NCBI GenBank assembly: GCA_041744735.1
Contig: JBGTKH010000280.1
Coordinates: 1 to 5,730, forward strand
Length of the DNA stretch: 5,730 nt
Direction: 5' to 3'
Origin: JBGTKH01 sp041744735
Lineage (GTDB): Bacteria; Planctomycetota; Planctomycetia; Pirellulales; Pirellulaceae
Below the pieces are notes generated by a model. The model saw only the letters and a list, made by a program, of their open reading frames with translations. It was not told where the DNA came from and did no database searches. The position numbers and the translations under genes are program-made. Below, piece after piece: positions 1 to 4,941 of the stretch (position 1 is the stretch's first letter; every line of letters starts with the position of its first letter).

Positions 1-96
1 GTGCCCATCCAGCAGCATCTGAACGGCATCTCGCTTGAACTCGTCGGTGAACTGCCGACGCGGCTGCGGGCTCTCCTTCGTAAGCTTCTTGCTCAT
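1..96 (-). CDS. IS3-family OrfA-like transposase, N-terminal fragment
   Basis: The minus strand encodes 32 residues beginning MSKKLTKES and continuing with RRQFTDEFKRDAVQMLLDGH before running off the window. The Q-F-T-D-E-F-K-R-D-A-V pattern is the typical start of the HTH_Tnp_1 helix-turn-helix of IS3-family OrfA proteins, which bind the element's terminal repeats and in most members are joined to the DDE catalytic OrfB by programmed frameshifting. The ATG is supported by AGGAGA (complement of 105-110) eight bases upstream. Only the N-terminus is visible, so whether the element is intact, and whether an OrfB follows, cannot be judged. The gene points away from the ImmA-type gene and probably marks an insertion just downstream of that operon. 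Confidence 0.85.
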   Translation of the reverse strand, partial: MSKKLTKESPQPRRQFTDEFKRDAVQMLLDGH

Positions 97-158
97 CTTG
101 GCGGTCTCCTAGACCGGCCATTCTAAGCCCTGGGCGCGCCCAGATTTTGGTCACCACC
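97..158. mobile_element. Probable terminal region of the insertion sequence
   Basis: This stretch lies between the transposase start and the stop codon of the metallopeptidase gene. It contains the transposase ribosome binding site, a 6-bp stem with a 3-nt loop (102-107 with 111-116), and the 12-bp perfect palindrome TGGGCGCGCCCA at 131-142. IS3-family elements usually begin TG and end CA. Read towards the transposase, an end at 142 would begin TGGGCG, which fits, but an end at 120 or 153 would fit as well. The partner end and any target duplication are outside the window, so the exact boundary is a guess. Confidence 0.35.
131..142. repeat. Perfect 12-bp palindrome TGGGCGCGCCCA
   Basis: The sequence is its own reverse complement. 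It lies 17 bp beyond the stop codon of the metallopeptidase gene and 35 bp upstream of the transposase start. It could be part of the insertion-sequence tip, a protein-binding site, or a G+C-rich element acting in transcript ending. It has no loop and no T-run, so it is not a convincing intrinsic terminator. Confidence 0.5.
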
Positions 159-1076
159 TCAATGCACCCCGAGAGTGAGCACTTGAAAGCCGGCGCTGCC
201 GTCAGACTGTTTGTATCGGTAACAGAAACTCTCAAACACGAACTCGTGACGGCCGCCGTTGTTGTCAGCCAGTTCTATTTCCTTGGTACCCAGCGGTCCG
301 CCGGACTTGCCGTTGCACACGCTCGTCAGAAGCTCAAACAGCCGCAGTTCCGACGTTTTGGAGTATTGTGCTCGAAACGCGGGAGATTCAATCACGTAGC
401 GGCAGGGTGCCGAGTAATCAAACTCAGGCGGTAGCCGATGGGGATGTTCGCTGACGATGCCCACGATGGGAGTCGTGCCGGCGCACTCTTCAACCAGGCG
501 CCACAGGGTGGAGGCATTTGAGTTCCCGAAACGCTGCGTCAAAGTCTTCAGCGAATCCAAGGTCATGGGTACGGACCTCGCTTCTTCAACAAAGCGGTCT
601 TGAAGGAACAGTAACTGTCCAGCTGCGTAGTTGGCCTCCGCCTCAACGATTGCGTGGCACGTTGGACTCAATTCATTCTTCGAGTCGCCAAGCAGGTACT
701 GCTTGTGCCAAAACAGAAGCTTGTGACCGATTTCATGCCCCTCGGCCCAGCGATGTTTGATACGATGCAAGTCCTGGTCAATGAAAATGCGGCTTTGATC
801 CCAAAAAAGCATTGAGCGCAGTCCCAGCTTGTCGATCATGCGTCCCAGCAAGGTCTTGCTGCTCAGCATTTCCTTGCCCGCCACCTTGAGAGAGTGCACG
901 ACCTCGCGAATCAGCCCGGGGTCCTTGCCGCTGTAGTATTCGAGGTCCAGCTTCAACTGGTCGCGGACGAGTTCCAGACGCAGTGGCGGTTCAACGCCCT
1001 TTAGGTCGGAGAGCAAGCGTCGAACGGCCTTGTCGATTTGCCGCTTTTCGCTGTTGCCAACGTGCGGATTCTTCAT
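159..1076 (-). CDS. ImmA/IrrE-family zinc metallopeptidase
   Basis: This is a 305-residue predicted cytoplasmic protein. Residues 114-118 are HEIGH, the zinc-binding HExxH motif in the form usual for ImmA/IrrE (peptidase M78, formerly DUF955). About 30 residues on, EAEANYAAGQLLF (145-157) matches the conserved segment that supplies the third ligand, E145 or E147. In known cases (ImmA of ICEBs1, IrrE of Deinococcus) such enzymes cleave an XRE-type repressor. Residues 200-305 form an extra C-terminal region that I do not recognise. The ATG has AAGGAT (complement of 1082-1087) five bases upstream and overlaps the stop of the preceding XRE-type gene as ATGA (1073-1076). That pairing makes the XRE protein the likely substrate, which is an inference. 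The stop lies about 17 bp from a possible insertion-sequence end, but the protein does not look truncated. Confidence 0.88.
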   Translation of the reverse strand: MKNPHVGNSEKRQIDKAVRRLLSDLKGVEPPLRLELVRDQLKLDLEYYSGKDPGLIREVVHSLKVAGKEMLSSKTLLGRMIDKLGLRSMLFWDQSRIFIDQDLHRIKHRWAEGHEIGHKLLFWHKQYLLGDSKNELSPTCHAIVEAEANYAAGQLLFLQDRFVEEARSVPMTLDSLKTLTQRFGNSNASTLWRLVEECAGTTPIVGIVSEHPHRLPPEFDYSAPCRYVIESPAFRAQYSKTSELRLFELLTSVCNGKSGGPLGTKEIELADNNGGRHEFVFESFCYRYKQSDGSAGFQVLTLGVH

Positions 1077-1636
1077 GGTCTATCCTTGTTGCGAAGCTGC
1101 TTCACCAACGCGTGGAACATGGCGCGTTCTTGGCTATCGAGGGAATCAAAGTTGGGCTTGGCACACGCCGCCACCGAAAGTATCTCGCTCTGAGGCCGAT
1201 CCGACGATTCACGCGTCAATCCTGTCATGCGCATGATCTTCTGCGGTTGCAGCTTGAAGAACTCAGCGAGAACCGTGACCGCCAGGGGCGAGGCCGCATT
1301 GGCGCCCGACTCGATGTTCTGCAAATCCTCGGCGTCCAGATCGATCCTTTGAGCCAGCTGTTCGATGGAGAGCTTATTCTCCGTGCGCAGCATGGTGACG
1401 AGCTTGCCAAACGCAGAGGGCTTGGGAGCTGCACGCTCCCTCTCGATGATCCGCTCCAGGACCAACTTCGGTTCGCGCAGCCGTTCAGGAAGTTCAATGG
1501 GGGTGCTGCCAAACATCGCCTGCATTTCGGCGACATCCGCTTCGGTTTGAGGAAACAGACTGTCGACGAACTGGTCGGCATCATAGAGCAAACGTTCAAT
1601 CTCGCTCGGCGAGAGGTAATCTTTGCGCGTGTTCAT
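1073..1636 (-). CDS. XRE-type helix-turn-helix regulator, possible ImmA substrate
   Basis: This is a 187-residue protein starting MNTRKDYLS. Residues about 78-138 form an XRE/Cro-CI helix-turn-helix: KLVTMLRTENKLSIEQLAQR, then the DAEDLQNIESG turn and second helix pair, then a region rich in hydrophobic helix residues ending near MTGL. The N-terminal 75 residues are acidic and helical and could bind a partner. I chose the ATG at 1636 because GGAGGA (complement of 1641-1646) precedes it at the right spacing. A longer reading from 1657 has no ribosome binding site and would overlap the sigma factor gene. The gene is second in a three-gene minus-strand operon, with a 13-nt gap after the sigma factor and an ATGA overlap with the metallopeptidase. 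By analogy with ImmR/ImmA it may be a repressor inactivated by cleavage. It could also act like an antitoxin or hold the sigma factor inactive. Confidence 0.82.
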   Translation of the reverse strand: MNTRKDYLSPSEIERLLYDADQFVDSLFPQTEADVAEMQAMFGSTPIELPERLREPKLVLERIIERERAAPKPSAFGKLVTMLRTENKLSIEQLAQRIDLDAEDLQNIESGANAASPLAVTVLAEFFKLQPQKIMRMTGLTRESSDRPQSEILSVAACAKPNFDSLDSQERAMFHALVKQLRNKDRP

Positions 1637-1640
1637 GGGA

Positions 1641-1646
1641 TCCTCC
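1641..1646 (-). promoter_or_regulatory. Ribosome binding site deciding the XRE-gene start
   Basis: The minus strand reads GGAGGA here, followed by four to five bases and the ATG at 1636. It lies in the 13-nt gap after the sigma factor stop codon. The in-frame ATG at 1657 has nothing comparable upstream. Confidence 0.7.
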
Positions 1647-1649
1647 AAG

Positions 1650-2303
1650 TCACTCATGGGTAACGGATGATGGTGAGAGGGCGAGCCGGATAGTGTCGAG
1701 CGCTCGATCGTACGCCTTCCGGAGCGCAGCCGGCGTCAGTTCCCACTGCTTGCAGAAGGTTTTCAGTTCCTCCGGCGGCGGTTGCGATTGGCGAGTATCG
1801 GGGTCGTAGTGATGAATCTTGAACCAGACGATGGCAGCGTCGCGCTTGCTGAGAGAAGATTCAACGAGCGCGATCAACTGGAGGTGAGGAGTGGCCGGAG
1901 CAGACTCCGGTTTGCTGACAAATAACTCCTCGTTTTCTCCCCCTGGGTCAATCGGCAGAACATGCTTCCGGGATTTGAGTTTGTCTTTGACCAGGTTGCG
2001 AGCAATCGAAGCCAGCCATTGTTGCGTCCGCCGGACGGAGTCGGTCGGCGATAGCCCAACAGGCAGTGAAAATGAATTCGCAGCACCTTGCCAGACTTTA
2101 TCGAACGTTTCTTCGACGACATCCGCTGTACCGATGCCGTAGCCAACGAGTTGCCGGTCGGCACTGCGAACGCAGCGGAAAATAAACTGAACATGCCGCT
2201 CGTAAAAGACCGTAAATGCCAGCTTGGCTGCGGGGAGATCCGCCTTGTGCCGGATTCTCCGAATCAATTCGTCATCCGTCGGTTCGGGTTGAGCCTCGAT
2301 CAT
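1650..2303 (-). CDS. Sigma-70-family (ECF-like) RNA polymerase sigma factor
   Basis: This is a 217-residue protein. Residues about 25-113 resemble sigma region 2: FYERHVQFIFRCV, then DVVEETFDKVWQ (the core-binding 2.2-like helix), and QQWLASIARNLVKDKLKSRK (95-114), like the region 2.3/2.4 segment W-L-x-x-I-A-R-N-L. After an acidic, Pro-rich linker, residues about 143-208 form a region 4-like helix-turn-helix ending ALRKAYDRALDTIRLAL. There is no region 1 or 3, as in ECF factors. Region 4 is unusual in carrying an insert, HHYDPDTRQSQPPPEELKTF, before its recognition helices. The start at 2303 is set by AAGGAGG (complement of 2310-2316) six bases upstream. The open frame extends to 2486, but that part is the shared promoter region. 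It is first in the minus-strand operon and faces the ubiquitin-like operon, whose promoter it may serve, as an inference. No transmembrane anti-sigma factor is present. Confidence 0.85.
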   Translation of the reverse strand: MIEAQPEPTDDELIRRIRHKADLPAAKLAFTVFYERHVQFIFRCVRSADRQLVGYGIGTADVVEETFDKVWQGAANSFSLPVGLSPTDSVRRTQQWLASIARNLVKDKLKSRKHVLPIDPGGENEELFVSKPESAPATPHLQLIALVESSLSKRDAAIVWFKIHHYDPDTRQSQPPPEELKTFCKQWELTPAALRKAYDRALDTIRLALSPSSVTHE

Positions 2304-2309
2304 CGAGCG

Positions 2310-2316
2310 CCTCCTT
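2310..2316 (-). promoter_or_regulatory. Ribosome binding site deciding the sigma-factor start
   Basis: The minus strand reads AAGGAGG, a full Shine-Dalgarno match, six bases before the ATG at 2303. This argues strongly against the 61-residue N-terminal extension that the open frame would otherwise allow. Confidence 0.8.
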
Positions 2317-2396
2317 CTGCAAGGGTCGTTAGCTACGTCCGGCCGCTCCTTAAGGTGATACGAATCGCTGTGACAGGAAATCTTCTGCGGTAAATC

Positions 2397-2414
2397 GCCG
2401 TGGCCGGTCACGGC
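2397..2414. repeat. Inverted repeat, possible operator 1
   Basis: GCCGTG (2397-2402) and CACGGC (2409-2414) form a perfect 6-bp inverted repeat around a 6-bp spacer. It lies 72-89 bp before the ubiquitin-like gene start, where an operator or activator site would be expected. A chance origin is possible in DNA of this composition. Confidence 0.35.
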
Positions 2415-2433
2415 TAGTCGTATCCATTGTAGA

Positions 2434-2452
2434 CGAGCAGGTGTGCTGCTCG
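2434..2452. repeat. Inverted repeat, possible operator 2 or leader hairpin
   Basis: CGAGCAG (2434-2440) and CTGCTCG (2446-2452) form a perfect 7-bp inverted repeat around GTGTG. It ends 33 bp before the ubiquitin-like start codon and would lie close to the transcription start or in the leader RNA. It may be an operator for the XRE protein encoded opposite, or a short leader hairpin. It has no T-run, so it is not a terminator. Confidence 0.45.
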
Positions 2453-2472
2453 GGATTGGCACCTTGCATTGC

Positions 2473-2480
2473 AAAGGAGA
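2473..2480 (+). promoter_or_regulatory. Ribosome binding site deciding the Ubl start
   Basis: AAAGGAGA lies five bases before the ATG at 2486. The in-frame ATG-less extension back to 2441 (a GTG) would place the start inside the inverted repeat and is much less likely. Confidence 0.75.
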
Positions 2481-2485
2481 ACACA

Positions 2486-2803
2486 ATGGAAAATACTTCC
2501 ACCCTTGAAAACCTGCCGGATGAACTCGAAGACTTGGAGGTTTGCGCCAAGGAAGGGCGCGCAGCTCGATGCGTCCGCCGTTACCGGATCCGCATTGACC
2601 GAGACCAGTTCGTCGTTCATGTCACCTACATGACCGGCCAGCAGCTCTTGGAACTCGCCGGCAAGTGCGACGTCACGCGCTGGAAGATCTTTCAGAAGCT
2701 GCAGGGGCAAATGGTTGAGGTCGGCACGAACGAGACCGTCAGCTTCACGACCCCGGGCGTCGAGAAGTTCAAAACGTTGCCACTCGATCAGACAGAGGGG
2801 TAA
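2486..2803 (+). CDS. Ubiquitin-like protein, single Multi_ubiq-type domain
   Basis: This is a 105-residue small cytoplasmic protein. After an acidic N-terminal tail (MENTSTLENLPDELEDLE), residues about 31-99 match the Multi_ubiq (multiubiquitin) family: RRYRIRIDRDQFVV as the first beta hairpin, MTGQQLLELAG as the central helix, and later VSFTTPGVEKFKTLP. It ends LPLDQTEG, with a single glycine as the very last residue. The family is known from bacterial operons with E1, E2 and JAB genes. Members often carry several tandem domains, but this one has a single copy. It is probably the modifier that the downstream E1-like protein adenylates, and no trimming would be needed to expose the terminal glycine. 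That role is inferred from context. The start is set by AAAGGAGA. The next gene begins 5 bp after the stop, so co-translation is likely. C20, C29 and C61 are its only cysteines. Confidence 0.85.
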   Translation: MENTSTLENLPDELEDLEVCAKEGRAARCVRRYRIRIDRDQFVVHVTYMTGQQLLELAGKCDVTRWKIFQKLQGQMVEVGTNETVSFTTPGVEKFKTLPLDQTEG

Positions 2804-2808
2804 GGCCA

Positions 2809-3210
2809 ATGCCTCGACGTGAATTTGCTCTGCCACCGAGCGAGGTGGAGTCTTTAGATACGCGGCATCCAGGTTGGGAAGCGATCCGGAACGGTTCCGT
2901 GAACTGGCTGATCGTCAGCGAGTTCCGGCTGCCCGTCGGCTACACGGCTGCCACGGCCCAGGTGGCGCTGCGGATCGAGCCGGGCTATCCCGACACGCAG
3001 ATCGACATGGCGTACTTCTTCCCGCCTTTGCGCCGTCAGGATGGAAAGACCATCCCGGCGACGGAATCGACCGAGACCATCGACGGCAAGACCTTCCAGC
3101 GGTGGTCCAGACATCGAACGGGAGAAAATCCGTGGCGACCGGGAGTTGACGATGTGTCGACTCATTTGGCCCAGATGAATCACTGGTTAGCCCGGGAGAT
3201 TCAGAAATGA
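2809..3210 (+). CDS. E2-like protein, Prok-E2_E family, without any cysteine
   Basis: This 133-residue protein has the pattern of prokaryotic E2 family E: LPVGYTAATAQVALRIEPGY (41-60), PDTQIDMAYFFPPL (61-74, matching the P-G-Y-P..DM..F element of E2 folds), DGK (78-80), IDG (91-93), then QRWSRH (97-102) and WRPGVDDVSTHL (109-120). In a ubiquitin-type cascade E2 receives the modifier from E1 and passes it to the target. Strikingly, the protein contains no cysteine, so it cannot form the usual thioester. S100 or H102 in the conserved WSRH segment are candidate acceptors, as an inference. It could instead be a non-catalytic scaffold. The gene starts 5 bp after the Ubl stop, preceded by AGGGG (2796-2800), and ends in an ATGA overlap with the E1-like gene. 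Confidence 0.83.
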   Translation: MPRREFALPPSEVESLDTRHPGWEAIRNGSVNWLIVSEFRLPVGYTAATAQVALRIEPGYPDTQIDMAYFFPPLRRQDGKTIPATESTETIDGKTFQRWSRHRTGENPWRPGVDDVSTHLAQMNHWLAREIQK

Positions 3211-4622
3211 GCGAGGATGTAATTCTGCGGATGACGGGCAAACAGAAGGACACGCTATTCGCGCACTTGTTTCCGGCGGACGGGCGGGAAGCGGTCGTGC
3301 TCGCCCTTTGTGGGCGGCGGGGCGCGACCGATCGGCATTGCCTGAGTGTATGCCGAGTGGTGCTAATCCCTCACGCTGAGTGCGATCGGAGGGAAGACAG
3401 CATTTGCTGGCCAACTGACCTGCTTGCGCCTCTTTTGGAGGAAGCTGCCTGTCGCGGCATGGCCGTCGTGAAGATCCACAGCCACCCCGGTGGCTACGAT
3501 CAGTTCTCGTCGTATGACGACGTTTCCGATGAGGAGTTCTTTCGGGCCGCGGAAAGTTGGTGCGAATCTTCGCTCCCCCACGGGAGCGTTGTGGTGTTGC
3601 CCTGCGGGCGAATGTTCGGCCGCACTCAGAGGGAAGGGAATGGTTTTATGCCATTGGCAATGATCTCGGTGGCAGGCGAATCCGTGGAGTATTGGTTTGG
3701 CCAGGAATCAGACTTCGTACCGGAGTTCACTGATCGCCATGCTCAGGTGCTCGGCGACGCGACCGTCATGACTTTACGACGGCTGCGGGCGGCGGTCATT
3801 GGTTGCTCGGGCACAGGCTCCCCGACCGTCGAGCAACTCTATCGCCTGGGAATCGGTGAATTGGTGTTGGTCGATCCAGACGCCATTGGCGTTGAGAACC
3901 TGAATCGAATCTTGAACTCGTGGGACTCTGACGCCCGGCAACAGCGGCCCAAGGTCGAGGTGCTGGAACGGGCGATTCACCGCGCCGGGCTGGGGACGGA
4001 TGTCATTCCGCTCGCGCGCGATCTGCTCGAGCCCCACGTCGTCGAGCAAGTTGCACTCTGCGATGTGATTTTCGGCTGCGTCGACAGTGTTTTCGCTCGC
4101 CACGTCTTGAACAAACTGGCGTCGACGTACTGCATTCCGTACTTCGATGTCGGTGTCGGCCTGAAAGCCGACGGGCAAGGCGGGATCTCTCATATCAGCG
4201 GAGCAATCAATTACTTGCAGCCCGATGGTTCCAGTTTGTTGAGTCGGGGCGCCTATACGTTGACCGCAGTTCAAGCGGATGCACTGCAACGCACGGATCT
4301 GGCCGAACATTCCAAGCGCGCTACCGCTGGTTACATCGCAGGGGCGGATGTCGCTCGCCCTGCCGTGATCTCCGTCAACATGGTTTTTTCTGGACTAGCA
4401 GTGTTGGAGTTTCTCAACCGGCTTCACTCGATGCGAGAGGAGCCAAATGGACTGTTCGCGATGCAGCGCATCAGCCTCAGCCACAACCTTAAGGACGTAC
4501 GGGAGGACGGCGAACGCTGCTTGGTCGTAAGCCGAAATCTTGGCCTGGGCGACATGCGCCCCTTGCTGGGCATGCCTGAGCTATCTACGCGGGCGGAGAA
4601 AGAGCATGAATCTCTGGCGTAG
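3207..4622 (+). CDS. JAB peptidase-ThiF/E1 adenylating enzyme fusion
   Basis: This is a 471-residue protein with two domains. Residues about 10-165 are a JAB/JAMM metallopeptidase: E28, then H91-S-H93-P and D104, which fits E-Xn-HxH-x10-D exactly, so the zinc site looks intact. It should cleave ubiquitin-like precursors or conjugates. Residues about 180-400 are a ThiF/E1 Rossmann domain: GCSGTGS (199-205) as the nucleotide loop, D223, then IGVENLNR (227-234), K249, and D293 in CVDS. All the residues expected for ATP binding and adenylation are present. At 337-347 the sequence is LQPDGSSLLSR. Many ThiF/MoeB relatives have a CxxC there, but here it is serine, and no cysteine follows until C438. 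The C-terminus (to 471) carries GDMRPLLGMPELS, which I recall as typical of this E1 subfamily. ATG overlaps the E2 stop (ATGA), with GGGAG eight bases upstream. Confidence 0.9.
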   Translation: MSEDVILRMTGKQKDTLFAHLFPADGREAVVLALCGRRGATDRHCLSVCRVVLIPHAECDRREDSICWPTDLLAPLLEEAACRGMAVVKIHSHPGGYDQFSSYDDVSDEEFFRAAESWCESSLPHGSVVVLPCGRMFGRTQREGNGFMPLAMISVAGESVEYWFGQESDFVPEFTDRHAQVLGDATVMTLRRLRAAVIGCSGTGSPTVEQLYRLGIGELVLVDPDAIGVENLNRILNSWDSDARQQRPKVEVLERAIHRAGLGTDVIPLARDLLEPHVVEQVALCDVIFGCVDSVFARHVLNKLASTYCIPYFDVGVGLKADGQGGISHISGAINYLQPDGSSLLSRGAYTLTAVQADALQRTDLAEHSKRATAGYIAGADVARPAVISVNMVFSGLAVLEFLNRLHSMREEPNGLFAMQRISLSHNLKDVREDGERCLVVSRNLGLGDMRPLLGMPELSTRAEKEHESLA

Positions 4623-4941
4623 ATTCGTATCATGGTGCTGGTCCTGGTTTTGCTATTCCAGACCATCTTGGAAGAGTTGCCGGGTGGACGATTTGCCGGC
4701 GAGGCTTCAGAAGCAGTGCGTGTATTTGATCGCCGAAAATGGTGAGGTTTGGCAGGTCGCCATGCTTTGTCCGTGCGGTTGTGGGGTAGTGATTCAGCTC
4801 TGCGTTCTTCGAGAATCCAATCCGAGTTGGGCGGTTACGACGCACGCGGATGGGACCGTTTCCCTGTATCCTTCTGTCTGGAGGACCACGGGTTGTCGAA
4901 GTCACTTCTTCGTTCGATCAGGTCGAATTGAATGGTGCTAG
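4606..4941 (+). CDS. DUF6527 family small Cys-rich protein
   Basis: This 111-residue protein matches DUF6527: GEVWQVAMLCPCGCG (46-60), a W..T.H-ADGTVSLYPSVWR stretch, then GCRSHFFVRSGRIEWC at the C-terminus. C55, C57, C59, H80, C97 and H100 are candidate metal or catalytic residues. DUF6527 genes recur beside Multi_ubiq, E2_E and ThiF genes, as here. I recall suggestions that they process the modifier, but the sequence alone does not establish the activity. The first 25 residues are rich in Trp, Cys and Arg (RRFVSWCWSWFCYS), which is unusual and may be a membrane-surface or partner-binding segment. The ATG at 4606 lies 17 nt inside the end of the E1 gene and has GGAG at 4595-4598. An open frame from 4540 is possible but overlaps more and lacks that site. 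Confidence 0.78.
   Translation: MNLWRRFVSWCWSWFCYSRPSWKSCRVDDLPARLQKQCVYLIAENGEVWQVAMLCPCGCGVVIQLCVLRESNPSWAVTTHADGTVSLYPSVWRTTGCRSHFFVRSGRIEWC

Larger units (their letters stand above)
2304..2485. promoter_or_regulatory. Shared divergent promoter region of the two operons
   Basis: These 182 bp separate the start codons of the sigma factor (-) and the ubiquitin-like gene (+), so both operon promoters must lie here or just inside the genes. I find no convincing -35/-10 pair of housekeeping type on either strand, which would fit use of an alternative sigma factor but does not prove it. The region contains two inverted repeats (2397-2414 and 2434-2452) on the side near the ubiquitin-like gene, and the palindrome CCTTAAGG at 2348-2355. 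Confidence 0.65.

Noticed and set aside
983..1663. 226-residue + strand open frame across the XRE gene
   Set aside because: It is antisense to the well-supported XRE and metallopeptidase genes, is Arg/Leu/Gly-rich without recognisable domain, and lacks a convincing ribosome binding site.
2304..2486. 61-residue N-terminal extension of the sigma factor
   Set aside because: A full AAGGAGG lies before the internal ATG at 2303; the extension would fill the promoter region, carries no sigma-like sequence, and would overlap the start of the Ubl gene.
2414..2836. 140-residue - strand open frame opposite the Ubl gene
   Set aside because: The + strand frame matches the Multi_ubiq family, with a good ribosome binding site; the minus frame is an antisense shadow.
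3774..4310. 178-residue - strand open frame opposite the E1 domain
   Set aside because: The + strand carries the conserved ThiF motifs here, so this frame is a by-product of codon use.
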